64,000 nucleotides of DNA from Methylopila sp. 73B (GTDB lineage Bacteria; Pseudomonadota; Alphaproteobacteria; Rhizobiales; Methylopilaceae), in contig NZ_JAFV01000001.1 in the NCBI RefSeq assembly GCF_000526315.1, forward strand, positions 3,031,001 to 3,095,000, given 5' to 3'. The notes beneath the pieces were generated by a model, which did no database searches, was not told where the DNA came from, and saw only the letters and a program-made list of their open reading frames with translations. Position numbers and translations under genes: made by a program. Positions 45,597 to 54,821 of the stretch are shown piece by piece. Each line of letters opens with the position of its first letter. Within the stretch, counting starts at the first letter, position 1.

Positions 45597-45971
45597 GGCG
45601 TTTCCCCGGAAAGTGTCGTTGTTTGAAGAACTGCATTCGCAGTCGACGCGTCAGCAAAAGCACGTCAACGCACAGGGCCGACCGTGTCGACCGGGCATCT
45701 CAACTATTCACGCAACAATTCGGGGGATATTAATCAGCCAGATGGGTATCCAAACAAAGACCAACGGTGGAAGGGAAGCTCCGCCGGCTGCTTTTGTCAA
45801 TCAAAATTGGTAGCGAAAGACAACCTACGTGCTTTTGAACTCGTCCGGATTGGATGGCGTTTGGGTCGGCTTCACGGCCCGCGGCCGACGGGCCGTGAGG
45901 CCGACGGTCGCCGCCAGAAGGGCGCGGCCTCGCTTTCGCAGAGTTGAAGTCCGCGCCCCAAGCGGAGCGGC
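45597..45971. other. Intergenic region with denD terminator hairpin
   Basis: 375 bases. A perfect ten-base-pair hairpin, TCACGGCCCG (45872-45881) and CGGGCCGTGA (45889-45898), lies downstream of the dehydrogenase gene on the minus strand and likely ends its transcript, without a T-run. The AT-rich part at about 45700-45790 may hold the promoter of the GlcG-like gene. No gene seen. Confidence 0.55.
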
Positions 45972-46949
45972 TTACGCCACGAAGGACCCGCCGAGTTCGT
46001 CCTCGATGTGCGCGCGGACGATCGCCTCGAAGCTGTCGTCGGCCTTGAAGCCGAGCTCGGCGGCGCGCTTCGCCTCGAAGGCCTCCGGCCAGCCGGACAC
46101 GATCTTCAGCACGGTCGCGTCGGGCTCCCGCTTGATGCGCGAGGCGACCGCGTCGCCGGCGACGGCCTTCAGGCCCTCGATCATCTGGCCGACCGTCACT
46201 TCGACGCCCGGCAGCGTGATGTTGCGGCGCGGGCCGACCGCGGCGCCGTCGATCTCGGCGGCGTGGATCAGGAACTGCACTGCGGCGCGGGGGCTCGCCA
46301 GCCAATGGCGCACGTCGTCGCCGACGGGGAGGATCGCCTCGATGCCGGACAGCGGCTCGCGGATGATGCCGGAGAAGAAGCCCGAAGCCGCCTTGTTGGG
46401 CGCGCCCGGCCGCACGACGATGGTGGGGAAACGCAGCCCAACGCCGTCCACGAAGCCCTTGCGGGTGTAGTCGGCGAGCATGAGCTCGCAGCATGCCTTC
46501 TGCGCGCCGTAGGAGGTCAGCGGCGTCAGGTGGAAATCGTCCGGGATGTACTCGGGGAACGGCGCGCCGAACACGGCGATCGACGAGGTGAAGACCAGGC
46601 GGGGGACGTAATTGGCGTGGCGGATGGCCTCCAGCAGGTAGCGGGTGCCGTCCATGTTGATGCGCCACCCCTTGTCGAAGTCGGCCTCGGCCTCGCCGGA
46701 GACGATCGCCGCGAGGTGGAAGATCACGTCGGGCTTGTCGGCTGTCAGCTGCGACGCGGTCGCCGGCTCGGAGAGATCGGCCGCCGAGACGTTGACCGGG
46801 AACGCCGCGCCTTCGGGGGCCTTGGGGACAACCACGTCGACGAGGTCGAGCCGCTCGATGGTCCGGCCGGCGAGAGCGCCCTTGGCGACGAGTTTTTCGG
46901 TAAGCTTGCGGCCGACCATGCCGGCGGCGCCGATGACGAGGATATGCAT
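45972..46949 (-). CDS. NAD-dependent epimerase/dehydrogenase, D-erythronate dehydrogenase type
   Basis: 325-residue extended SDR. MHILVIGAAGMVGRKLTEKL is the nucleotide fold, FTSSIAVFGAP and YGAQK give the catalytic Ser/Tyr/Lys, and LRFPTIVVRPGAPNKAASGFFSGIIREPL is characteristic of DenD, which oxidises D-erythronate to the 2-keto acid. Start 46949 gives the exact Rossmann N-terminus. It is downstream of other sugar-acid genes on the same strand, 222 bases from the SDR. Confidence 0.83.
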   Translation of the reverse strand: MHILVIGAAGMVGRKLTEKLVAKGALAGRTIERLDLVDVVVPKAPEGAAFPVNVSAADLSEPATASQLTADKPDVIFHLAAIVSGEAEADFDKGWRINMDGTRYLLEAIRHANYVPRLVFTSSIAVFGAPFPEYIPDDFHLTPLTSYGAQKACCELMLADYTRKGFVDGVGLRFPTIVVRPGAPNKAASGFFSGIIREPLSGIEAILPVGDDVRHWLASPRAAVQFLIHAAEIDGAAVGPRRNITLPGVEVTVGQMIEGLKAVAGDAVASRIKREPDATVLKIVSGWPEAFEAKRAAELGFKADDSFEAIVRAHIEDELGGSFVA

Positions 46950-47172
46950 TGTGTCTGTCCTGCTTACTGGGCGGACCATCGAGAGCCCGTTTGGAAATCT
47001 CAATCAGAGCGACGAGGTTGGGCGTGCGGTGAGACGCCAACCTGCGGTCGGCTCCTCGGCGTGGGGGGTCTGACGTCAGGCGCCTGGACCTCCTCATGCT
47101 GGTGAGCCCGCGTCAGCGGGCGTCTCGAAGCACGCGCACCCTCTTCTAAAGTCTCATGCGCTAGCCGGCCAC

Positions 47173-47919
47173 CTAGATCGCAAAGCCGCCGTCGACGAAA
47201 TGGAGGTGGCCGGTGACGAAGCTGGACTCCTCGCTGGCGAGATAGACCGCGAGCGCGGCGACTTCCCGGCCCTCGCCGAGCCGGCCCATGGGTTGGCGGT
47301 CCACGAAGGCCTGCCGGACCTCGGCCAGCGGCTTGCCCGACGCCGCCGCCTGTTCGGTCATGCGCTGCTCGAGCGAGGGCGACTGCACCGTGCCCGGGCA
47401 GATGGCGTTGGCGCGCACGCCGGAGCGCACGAAGTCCGCGGCGACGCCCTTGGTGAGGCCGACCACCGCCGCCTTGCTGGCGTTGTAGACGTAGCGGTTG
47501 GGCACCGCCTTCGCGACGCCCGCGACCGAGGCGACGTTCACGATCGAGCCTCGCCCGCGCTCCAGCATGCCGGGCAGTACGGCGCGGATCGTCCGGTGCA
47601 TGGAGCGCACGTTGACGTCGAAGGCGAGGTCCCAGTCGGCGTCCGTGCAGTCGAGGATCGAGCCGGCGTGGACGACGCCCGCGGCGTTGGCGAGCACGTC
47701 GAAGGGCCCGTGCGCCGCGACCAGCGCAGCGACCGCCGCGCCGTTGCGCACGTCGAGCGCGGAGGTCACGGCGCCTGCGAGATCGGCGAGCTTGGCGGCG
47801 TCGAGATCGGTCGCGACCACCTCCGCGCCCTCGGCCAGGAACGCCTCGGCGATCGCGCGCCCGATGCCCTGCCCCGCCGCCGTCACCAGCGCGCGCTTGC
47901 CCTTCAGCCTGTCGGCCAC
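47173..47919 (-). CDS. SDR-family dehydrogenase, 2-keto-3-deoxy-L-fuconate dehydrogenase-like
   Basis: Classical SDR, 248 residues: TAAGQGIGRAIAEAF, FDVLANAAGVVHAGSILDCTDADWD, Tyr and Lys in YVYNASKAAVVGLTK, and RANAICPGTVQSPSL. The last three closely resemble 2-keto-3-deoxy-L-fuconate dehydrogenase and its BDH2 relatives. GTG start with GGGAGG upstream, 13 bases after the GNAT stop. A place in sugar-acid breakdown fits the upstream dehydratase. Confidence 0.85.
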   Translation of the reverse strand: MADRLKGKRALVTAAGQGIGRAIAEAFLAEGAEVVATDLDAAKLADLAGAVTSALDVRNGAAVAALVAAHGPFDVLANAAGVVHAGSILDCTDADWDLAFDVNVRSMHRTIRAVLPGMLERGRGSIVNVASVAGVAKAVPNRYVYNASKAAVVGLTKGVAADFVRSGVRANAICPGTVQSPSLEQRMTEQAAASGKPLAEVRQAFVDRQPMGRLGEGREVAALAVYLASEESSFVTGHLHFVDGGFAI

Positions 47920-47932
47920 CGCCGCCTCCCTC

Positions 47933-48634
47933 TCACAGCTCCGCGCGGATGTCTTCGAGCCGACGCGTCTGCCGGCCGCCCGCATCGAAATTGGCCGGCT
48001 CCAGCCAGCGCTCGAAAGCCGCCTTCACGCGCGGCCAATCCTCGTCGGTCATCGCGAACCAGGCGGTGTCGCGGCTCCGGCCCTTGACGATCATGTGCTT
48101 AAGAAAAACGCCCTCGAAGCGGAAGCCGAACCGGAGCGCCGCCGCGCGGGAGGGCGCGTTCAACGCGTCGCACTTCCACTCGTAGCGCCGGTAGCCGAGG
48201 TCCTCGAAGACGTAGCGCGCCATGAGGTGCATGGCTTCCGTCGCCGCGGGCGTGCGCTGCAGGAGCGGCGAGAACAGGATCGAGCCGACTTCGATCACAC
48301 GGTGGTTCGGCTCAATGCGCATGTAGGAGGCGCGGCCGATCGCCCTGCCCGTCGCAGCGTCCCGGATCGCGAGAAAGACGGGGTCGGCGAGGCCCGCGGT
48401 CTTGGCCAGCTCCGCGGCGAGCGACTCCTCCGAGGTGAAGGGTCCGTTGAACAGGTAGGTCCAGAGCCCTGCGTTCTCAGCGCCCGAGACCACCGGGAAC
48501 AGGTCGGCCGCGTCCACGCCCGGGTTCGGCGGGGTAAGGCGGACGAAGCGCCCTTCGAGCGTGGTCGCCGCCGGACGCAACGCCGGCTGCGCATAGGAAA
48601 CGGCGAGACCGACGGGCTGTTCGGCTGGCGGCAT
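47933..48634 (-). CDS. GNAT-family N-acetyltransferase
   Basis: 233 residues, RimJ/RimL-like acetyltransferase. LEGRFVRLTPPNP, IGRASYMRIEPNHRVIEVGSI, TEAMHLMARYVFEDLGYRRYEWKCDALNAPSRAAALRFGFRFEG are the usual motifs including the acetyl-CoA loop. The substrate is unknown. It sits inside the sugar-acid group between dehydratase and SDR. Confidence 0.88.
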   Translation of the reverse strand: MPPAEQPVGLAVSYAQPALRPAATTLEGRFVRLTPPNPGVDAADLFPVVSGAENAGLWTYLFNGPFTSEESLAAELAKTAGLADPVFLAIRDAATGRAIGRASYMRIEPNHRVIEVGSILFSPLLQRTPAATEAMHLMARYVFEDLGYRRYEWKCDALNAPSRAAALRFGFRFEGVFLKHMIVKGRSRDTAWFAMTDEDWPRVKAAFERWLEPANFDAGGRQTRRLEDIRAEL

Positions 48635-48684
48635 GACGGGCGACCTTCGCGCGAAAAGGGGCGCTGTCCGCGCCCCCACACGCT

Positions 48685-50559
48685 TCAGTGGTTGTCGCGC
48701 GGCACGCCCATGGACTGGGCGACGCGTTGGTACTTCACCGCCGGCTTCAGCACCATGCCGTTGTCGAACTGGTCGACCATGCTGCGCTGGATCTCCTGCC
48801 ACGGCGTCTGGTGCTGCGGGACCGGGAAGCCGCCCTTGGCCGCGAGCTCCGCCCGGCGGCGGTTCAGCTCCTCGACGGGCAGGAGGATGTTGGCCTCGCC
48901 CTTCCCGAGGTCGATGCGCACCCGGTCGCCGGTCTGCAGGATCGACAGCCCCCCGCCGGCCGCCGCTTCGGGCGAGGCGTTGAGGATCGAGGGAGACCCG
49001 GAGGTGCCGGACTGGCGGCCATCGCCGATGCAGGGCAGCGCGTGGACGCCCCGTTTGATGAGCTCGGCGGGCGGCTGCATGTTCACCACCTCGGCGCCGC
49101 CGGGATAGCCGATCGGCCCCGTGCCGCGGATGAACAGCATGCAGTTCTCGTCGATCCCGAGCGACGGGTCCTCGATGCGGTGGTGATAATCCTCCGGCCC
49201 TTCGAACACGATCGCCCGACCCTCGAAGGCCTCGGGGCTTTCCGGGTTCGAGAGGTAGCGCAGGCGGAACTCCTCGGAGATCACCGAGGTCTTCATGATG
49301 GCGTTGTCGAACAGGTTGCCGCGCAGCACCAGGAAGCCCGCTTCGGCCTTCAGCGGCGCGTCGAACGGCATGATCACGTCGGCGTCGAGGGTCAGCTTGC
49401 CGCGGCAGTTGTCGCCGATCGACCGGCCGTTGACCGTGATCGCGCTCTCGTGGATCAGGCCCTTCTCCATCAGCGCCGCGACCACCGCCGGCACGCCGCC
49501 GGCGCGATGGAACTCCTCGCCGAGGTACTTGCCGGCCGGCTGGCAGTTCACCAGCAACGGCACCTTGTGGCCGTAGGTCTCCCAGTCCTGCACGTCGAGC
49601 TCCACGCCGATGTGGCGGGCGATGGCGTTGACGTGGATCGGGGCGTTGGTGGAGCCGCCGATCGCGGAGTTCACCACGATCGTGTTCTCGAAGGCCTCGC
49701 GGGTCAGGATGTCGGAGGGCTTCAGGTCCTCCCACACCATGTCGACGATGCGCTTGCCGGTCTCGTAGGCGATCTGGCCGCGCTCGCGGTAGGGCGCGGG
49801 GATGGCGGCGCAGCCCGGCAGCGTCATGCCGAGCGACTCGGCCAGCGCGTTCATGGTCGAGGCCGTGCCCATCGTGTTGCAGTGGCCGACCGAGGGCGCC
49901 GAGGAGGCGACCAGCTCGATGAAGCCGTCATAGTCGAGCTTGCCCTCGGCCATCAGCTGGCGGGCGTGCCAGACGATGGTGCCGGATCCGGTGCGCTCGC
50001 CGTTGAACCAGCCGTTCAGCATGGGGCCGCCGGAGAGCACGATCGCCGGGATGTTCACCGTCGCCGCCGCCATGATGCAGGCGGGCGTGGTCTTGTCGCA
50101 GCCGGTGGTCAGCACGACGCCGTCGAGGAAATAGCCGTAGAGCGTCTCGACCAGGCCGAGGTAGGCGAGGTTGCGGTCGAGGGCGGCCGTCGGGCGCTTT
50201 CCCGTCTCCTGGATCGGATGCACCGGGAACTCGAAGGCGACGCCCCCGGCGGCGTTGATGCCCTCGCGGGTGCGCTTGGCGAGCTCGATGTGGTGGCGGT
50301 TGCAGGGGCTCAGATCCGAGCCGGTCTGGGCGATGCCGATGATCGGCTTGCCGGACTGCAACTCCTCGCGGGTCAGGCCGAAGTTGAGGTAGCGCTCGAG
50401 GTAAAGCGCTGTCATTCCAGGATTTTCGGGGTTGTCGAACCACAGCTGCGAGCGGAGCTTGCGCTTCTGGCCGGGCTTCAGCAGACGGACGTCGTCGCCG
50501 CTCTCGGCGTGGCCGTCGATGCTGCCGTGTCCGTTCCCGCCCTTGCCGTTGCTCGACAT
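48685..50559 (-). CDS. IlvD/Edd-family sugar-acid dehydratase
   Basis: Iron-sulfur dehydratase of 624 residues, closest in feel to L-arabonate/D-xylonate dehydratases rather than IlvD. Cluster ligands are in [20 protein letters not shown] and [29 protein letters not shown] and [21 protein letters not shown] are typical. The N-terminal 35 residues are Gly/Ser-rich and extra. It would form a 2-keto-3-deoxy sugar acid for the SDR downstream. First gene of the minus-strand group. Confidence 0.88.
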   Translation of the reverse strand: MSSNGKGGNGHGSIDGHAESGDDVRLLKPGQKRKLRSQLWFDNPENPGMTALYLERYLNFGLTREELQSGKPIIGIAQTGSDLSPCNRHHIELAKRTREGINAAGGVAFEFPVHPIQETGKRPTAALDRNLAYLGLVETLYGYFLDGVVLTTGCDKTTPACIMAAATVNIPAIVLSGGPMLNGWFNGERTGSGTIVWHARQLMAEGKLDYDGFIELVASSAPSVGHCNTMGTASTMNALAESLGMTLPGCAAIPAPYRERGQIAYETGKRIVDMVWEDLKPSDILTREAFENTIVVNSAIGGSTNAPIHVNAIARHIGVELDVQDWETYGHKVPLLVNCQPAGKYLGEEFHRAGGVPAVVAALMEKGLIHESAITVNGRSIGDNCRGKLTLDADVIMPFDAPLKAEAGFLVLRGNLFDNAIMKTSVISEEFRLRYLSNPESPEAFEGRAIVFEGPEDYHHRIEDPSLGIDENCMLFIRGTGPIGYPGGAEVVNMQPPAELIKRGVHALPCIGDGRQSGTSGSPSILNASPEAAAGGGLSILQTGDRVRIDLGKGEANILLPVEELNRRRAELAAKGGFPVPQHQTPWQEIQRSMVDQFDNGMVLKPAVKYQRVAQSMGVPRDNH

Positions 50560-50718
50560 CTCGCGCTCCCTCACACCCCGCGCGCGACGTCTTCCGCGCC
50601 GCATCGCGTTTCGAATGGCTTCAAAGTGGGCGGAGAATGCTCCGGCGAATGCGGCGGATCAAGGACAATCGAACAAAAGTTCGGTTTCTGAAAACAAGTC
50701 TCAAGCCCTGCCGGACGC

Positions 50719-50754
50719 AACGAAAACGCCCGCTCCCTCGCGGGAACGGGCGTT
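50719..50754 (-). terminator. Terminator of the small secreted-protein gene
   Basis: Minus-strand AACGCCCG ... CGGGCGTTTTCGTT: arms at 50725-50732 and 50747-50754, with inner TCCC/GGGA pairing, and a short T-run. It lies about 50 bases beyond the gene that ends at 50805. Confidence 0.75.
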
Positions 50755-50793
50755 AACGCCAGGCGACACGGGTTAACGCGCGCCGCTTATTGG

Positions 50794-50809
50794 TTAACTT
50801 GGGGTTAAC
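50794..50809. promoter_or_regulatory. CtrA-type box amid repeated GTTAAC
   Basis: TTAACTTGGGGTTAAC has the TTAA-N7-TTAAC spacing of a CtrA site. Four GTTAAC copies occur within 60 bases (50752-50808). The site covers the stop codon of the small secreted-protein gene and is about 240 bases upstream of the dehydratase. Function uncertain. Confidence 0.4.
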
Positions 50810-51155
50810 CGCGGGTGTTCGTCGGCCCGAGCGGCTTGCCGTCCTTCGACCGCGTCTGGTCGCTCGGCGCGCCGCCCATGTCCTTGCGGGTGTCGTCGGC
50901 CGCCTTCTGGTCCTGAAGATAGGTGCGACCGTTGGTTGACTGAGTGCCAGTGGTGCTGCCGCCCGGGGCGGCTTCCGCGGCGCCGGTGGGCGCGCCGGGG
51001 TCCATACGGGTCTGGTCGGACTGGCGCTGGTCGTTCAGGTAGGTCTGGCCGTTGGTCGACTCGGCGCTGTTGGGGCTCTGCGCCATGGCGGCGGGAGCGA
51101 CGGCGAACGAGGCGGCGATGAGGCCGGCGAACAGGCCGTGAGCAAACTTGGTCAT
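50805..51155 (-). CDS. Small secreted protein with an internal duplication
   Basis: 116 residues with a Sec signal peptide (GLIAASFAVAPAAMAQ). The mature part is hydrophilic and holds two copies of one unit: STNGQTYLNDQRQSDQTR at about 33-50 and STNGRTYLQDQKAADDTR at about 73-90, separated by a Gly/Ala/Pro linker. No family recognised. Likely unfolded or envelope-associated. It has its own terminator. Confidence 0.75.
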   Translation of the reverse strand: MTKFAHGLFAGLIAASFAVAPAAMAQSPNSAESTNGQTYLNDQRQSDQTRMDPGAPTGAAEAAPGGSTTGTQSTNGRTYLQDQKAADDTRKDMGGAPSDQTRSKDGKPLGPTNTRG

Positions 51156-51211
51156 GTTAAATCTCCTTACGAGAGTTGGCCGTCACGTTGGTCGGTCATT
51201 ATCTATGGAGA

Positions 51212-51784
51212 TCAGGCCGCGGAGCGGCGCTGACCGTCGTGCCGACCTTCGGCGAATTCTTCGATGATCTTGGCGTTAAACGCCGGAATGTCGTTCGGGT
51301 TGCGCGAGGTCACGAGGCCTTGATCGGTAACGACTTCCTCGTCCGAAACGATCGCGCCGGCGTTCTTGAGATCCTGCTGGATCGACTTGAAGCCCGTCAT
51401 CTTGCGGCCCTTCACCAGGCCCGCGCTGATCAGCACCTGCGGGCCGTGACAGATCGAGGCCACCGGCTTGCCGGCTTCGAAGAAAGCGCGGGCAAAGCTA
51501 AGAGCTTTGTCATCGACGCGAAGGGCGTCGGGGTTGAACAGGCCGCCGGGGATCAGCAGGCCGTCGAACGACCCCGCGTCCGCGGAGGCAAGCTCCTGGT
51601 CGACCCTGACCTTCTGGCCCGGCTTGTCGTGCTCGAAGCCCTGGATTTCGCCGGACTTCGGGCTAACGACCGTGATCACGGCGCCGGCCTCCTTGAGGGC
51701 CTTCACCGGCTCGGTCAGCTCGACCTGCTCGAAACCGTCGGTGGCGAGCACGGCGATGCGACGCCCGTCGAGGCGATTGGCCAT
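51212..51784 (-). CDS. DJ-1/PfpI-family protein (YhbO-like)
   Basis: 190 residues, class I glutamine amidotransferase-like fold. VLATDGFEQVELTEP, LLIPGGLFNPDALR and the nucleophile elbow SICHGPQVLI (Cys112-His113) are intact, as in PfpI and the stress proteins YhbO/YraA linked to glyoxal and oxidative stress. A GGAG precedes ATG 51784. Divergent from the aminotransferase. Confidence 0.92.
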   Translation of the reverse strand: MANRLDGRRIAVLATDGFEQVELTEPVKALKEAGAVITVVSPKSGEIQGFEHDKPGQKVRVDQELASADAGSFDGLLIPGGLFNPDALRVDDKALSFARAFFEAGKPVASICHGPQVLISAGLVKGRKMTGFKSIQQDLKNAGAIVSDEEVVTDQGLVTSRNPNDIPAFNAKIIEEFAEGRHDGQRRSAA

Positions 51785-51918
51785 GATGAAACTCCTTGAA
51801 TTGTCGGCGTAAGAACGCTTTGAAGCGCGTCCGCGGCGCGTCACGCGCTTGTTGCAAATACAACCCAGAGCGGCGGGCGATCGTTCCCCCTCTCGCCATG
51901 CAAGCGAGCATTTCAGTG

Positions 51919-53112
51919 ATGCGTATGAACACCCTCACGACCGTCGCGGCCTTCGACCGCATCGGCGAGGAAAACGCCTTCGCCGTGCTCGCCCGCGCCA
52001 CCGCCCTTGCGGCCCACGGGCGCGACATCGTCAATCTCGGCATCGGCCAGCCGGACTTCCCGACGCCGCCGCATGTGGTGGAGGCGGCGGTCAAGGCGCT
52101 GCGCGACGGCCACCACGGCTACACGCCGTCGGTCGGCATCCTGCCGCTGCGCGAGGCGGTGGCCCGCGACCTCGACCGCCGCTTCGGCGTCGCCGTAGAT
52201 CCGGACCTCGTGATGATCGTGCCGGGCGGCAAGGTGACGATGTACGCCGCCATCCGCCTGTTCGGAGAGCCCGGCGCGGAGATCCTCTACCCGGACCCCG
52301 GCTTCCCGATCTACCGCTCCATGATCGAGCACACCGGCGCGACGCCGATCCCGGTTCCGGCGCGTGAGGAGAACGGCTTCGCCTTCTCGGCCGACGAGCT
52401 GCTGGCGCTGATCACGCCGCGGACCCGGCTGATCATCATCAACTCGCCCGCGAACCCGACGGGCGGCGTGACTCCGGCCGAGGAGATCGACAAGCTGGTG
52501 GCTGGCCTCGAGGCCCATCCGCACGTGGCGATCCTGTCGGACGAGATCTACGACCAGCTGATCTTCGATGGGCTCGAGCATCGCACGCTGCTCGCCTACC
52601 CCGAGATCCGCGATCGGCTGATCGTGCTGAACGGCTGGTCCAAGACCTACGCCATGACCGGCTGGCGGCTGGGCTGGTCGATCTGGCCGAAGGCGCTTTA
52701 CGACGACGTCCGCAAGCTCGCGGTCAACGCCTGGTCCTGCGTCAACGCCGCGACCCAGTATGCGGGCATCGCGGCGCTCGACGGCCCGCAGGACGCCGTC
52801 GAGCACATGCGCGCCGAGTTCGACAAGCGCCGCGCGTTGGTGACCGAGGGGCTGAACGCGCTGCCGGGCGTCAGCGCCGTGACGCCCAAGGGCGCCTTCT
52901 ACGCCTTCCCGAACGTCAGCCGGACCGGATGGAAGGCGAAGCCGCTCGCCTCCGCCCTGCTGGAGGAGGCTGGCGTCGCCGTCATCGGCGGACCGGATTT
53001 CGGCGTGCACGGCGAGGGCTACATCCGGCTGTCCTACGCCAACTCCGCCGCGAACATCTCCCGCGCGCTGGAGCGCATGCACGCCTTCCTCAGCGAACGC
53101 GCGCCGGCCTGA
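51919..53112 (+). CDS. Class I aminotransferase (aspartate aminotransferase-like)
   Basis: PLP enzyme of about 397 residues. NLGIGQPDFPTPPHVVEAA, GYTPSVGILPLREAV, YPDPGFPIYRSMI, INSPANPTGGV, LSDEIYDQLIFDG and the PLP Lys in NGWSKTYAMTGWRLGW are all present. The substrate (aspartate, aromatic or branched) cannot be fixed. Starts at 51898, 51919 and 51925 are in frame; none has a strong ribosome binding site. Confidence 0.9.
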   Translation: MRMNTLTTVAAFDRIGEENAFAVLARATALAAHGRDIVNLGIGQPDFPTPPHVVEAAVKALRDGHHGYTPSVGILPLREAVARDLDRRFGVAVDPDLVMIVPGGKVTMYAAIRLFGEPGAEILYPDPGFPIYRSMIEHTGATPIPVPAREENGFAFSADELLALITPRTRLIIINSPANPTGGVTPAEEIDKLVAGLEAHPHVAILSDEIYDQLIFDGLEHRTLLAYPEIRDRLIVLNGWSKTYAMTGWRLGWSIWPKALYDDVRKLAVNAWSCVNAATQYAGIAALDGPQDAVEHMRAEFDKRRALVTEGLNALPGVSAVTPKGAFYAFPNVSRTGWKAKPLASALLEEAGVAVIGGPDFGVHGEGYIRLSYANSAANISRALERMHAFLSERAPA

Positions 53113-53227
53113 GGGCCGCGGCGGCGGGACTGGAGGGCAGGCGCCCGCGCGGCATAGGAGGACGAAAGGAGACGCCCGCCCATCCCATGCGGGAGGGCGA
53201 GAACATCCTCAACGTGAGGGCTGTAGC

Positions 53228-53524
53228 TCAGTCGCCGCGGCGCGGCGAATGCGTGCCTTCGCCCTGATCGGTCTGCAGTCCGGGGAATTCGCCGAGGTTG
53301 TCCTGGAGCGAGGCCTCTTCCACCGGCGCGCCGCGCTCGGCCGGCGTCACGACGCCGTCCGCAAGCGGGTTCGGCTCGAGACCGGCTCCAGGGCTCGACT
53401 CCAGGCCGGCCAGTTCCTTGGCGCGCTCCAGATACTCGTCCTCGCGGCCCTCGGGCGAGCCGGCGTCGATCCAGAGCTTGCGGGCGCGCTCGCGGAGCTT
53501 CGGCGTAACGGGGGTCTCGGACAT
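53228..53524 (-). CDS. Small DUF2934-domain protein
   Basis: 98 residues. The N-terminal part KLRERARKLWIDAGSPEGREDEYLERAKELAG matches the DUF2934 pattern of an RERA..LW..G.PEGR helical hairpin. The rest is acidic and flexible. Function unknown. Convergent with the aminotransferase. Confidence 0.78.
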   Translation of the reverse strand: MSETPVTPKLRERARKLWIDAGSPEGREDEYLERAKELAGLESSPGAGLEPNPLADGVVTPAERGAPVEEASLQDNLGEFPGLQTDQGEGTHSPRRGD

Positions 53525-53614
53525 GGTCGTTCCTCGCAAAGGCTAGTGAGTGTGGGAGCCAACTCTGCGCGCCCCAGCATGGTTCCGCATTGATCGAGCG
53601 CAGCGCCGCAAACG

Positions 53615-53645
53615 AAAAAGGCCCGGAGCGGTGCTCCGGGCCCAA
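53615..53645 (-). terminator. Intrinsic terminator of the 31-residue gene
   Basis: Perfect arms GGCCCGGAGC (53620-53629) and GCTCCGGGCC (53633-53642), then five Ts on the minus strand. It lies about 27 bases after the stop of the small gene at 53669. Confidence 0.88.
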
Positions 53646-53668
53646 ATCCTCGACCGCTAGGCGATCGA

Positions 53669-53764
53669 TCAATAGCGGTAATCCGGCCGGCGGCGCGCGC
53701 CGCGCTGCGCGATCTTCTTGGTGATCCAACCCATGAACAGCGCCTTGAGAATGTTCTTCAGCAT
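53669..53764 (-). CDS. 31-residue small protein
   Basis: A short frame, MLKNILKALFMGWITKK followed by an Arg-rich tail ending RRPDYRY. The start has a near-ideal GGAGG five bases upstream, and an intrinsic terminator follows, so it looks like an independent small gene. The N-terminal half is an amphipathic or membrane-inserting helix and the tail is strongly basic. No function can be assigned; a membrane-associated microprotein is likely. Confidence 0.72.
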   Translation of the reverse strand: MLKNILKALFMGWITKKIAQRGARRRPDYRY

Positions 53765-53885
53765 CGGTGCCTCCGTGTAACTGTTGAAGGCACAACCAAC
53801 GACGCGGGCGCTTGGTTCCCCAAGGTGGTTTCATCGGCCGGACGACCGTTCAACAGAACGTTATCGACTTCAGGATGGACGGGCC

Positions 53886-54734
53886 TCAGCTGGTCGTGAC
53901 CCCGCTCGCCTTGGCCTGCGCCGCGGTCGCTTCGAGATGGGCCACATGCGCCTCGTCGAGCTTCAGCTTGGCCGCCAGCGCCTGCAGGAAGTATTGCTCG
54001 CCCGGCGTGTCGGGATCGATCGTCAGGCGCGCCGCCAGCCAGATTTCGGAGCCCAACTCCGGCCCGTCGGCTTCGGCCGCGATGGCGTCGAGGTCGTCGG
54101 CCTGGCCGAGATGTTCCAGCAGGAACTCCTCCTCGTTCGCCTCCGCGCCCGCGGCCTTCAGCGCCTCCTTGATCTTTCCGATCTCCTCGCGATCGATCCT
54201 GCCGTCGGCGCGGGCGGCCGCGATCATCGCGCGGATGAGAAGCAGCCCGAGCTTCTGCTCGTCGGCCGAGGTGGAGGGGCTGAACGGCGTCTCGGTCGGC
54301 GGGGGCAGCACCTCGATGGGCGCCGCCTGCGGCTGGGTCTGGTGGCCGGGCGCCTGAGGATAGGGATAGGGCGCGCCCGGCGCGGGCGCCTGCTTGGCCT
54401 GGTAGTTCTGCCACGCCTTGTAGGCGAGGCCGCCGAGGATCGCGAGGCCGCCGAGCTTCATGGCGCTGCCGCCGAGCGCGGGCCCTTTCTTGGAGCCCTT
54501 GCCGCCCAGCAGCACCGAAGCGAGCGTGCCGGCGATCGCGCCGCCGGCGATGCCGCCGAGGTTGCCCTTGGCGAGGCCCTCGACCTGCTTCATCAAATCG
54601 CCGGACCCGCCGGCCGACCCCTTTCCGCCGGGAGCGGCCGGGCCGCCCATGCGCTTGAGGATGTCGCCCATGCCGCGGTTCGAACCGCCGCCGGAGCCAA
54701 GAAACTGGTCGAGAATGGATTTGGCGTCGAGCAC
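53886..54734 (-). CDS. DUF533/TerB-like protein (YebE type)
   Basis: 282 residues. A Gly-rich N-terminus with a hydrophobic segment (GGIAGGAIAGTLASVLLGG, then GGLAILGGLAYKAWQNYQAK), a Pro/Gln linker, and a C-terminal TerB-like helical domain (about 150-282) with LLIRAMIAAARADGRIDREEIGKI and FLQALAAKLKLDEAHVAHLE. The acidic Asp pair in ARADGRID is the metal-binding TerB motif. Possibly membrane-linked stress function. Likely follows eda on one transcript. Confidence 0.86.
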   Translation of the reverse strand: MLDAKSILDQFLGSGGGSNRGMGDILKRMGGPAAPGGKGSAGGSGDLMKQVEGLAKGNLGGIAGGAIAGTLASVLLGGKGSKKGPALGGSAMKLGGLAILGGLAYKAWQNYQAKQAPAPGAPYPYPQAPGHQTQPQAAPIEVLPPPTETPFSPSTSADEQKLGLLLIRAMIAAARADGRIDREEIGKIKEALKAAGAEANEEEFLLEHLGQADDLDAIAAEADGPELGSEIWLAARLTIDPDTPGEQYFLQALAAKLKLDEAHVAHLEATAAQAKASGVTTS

Positions 54735-54821
54735 GGCAGGTCTCCGATCGGCGTCATGATTGCCGTTCGGAGGTAGGGTCGCGGGTCCCCGGCCGCAAGC
54801 GGCCGAGCCGGGAAGCGGCCG

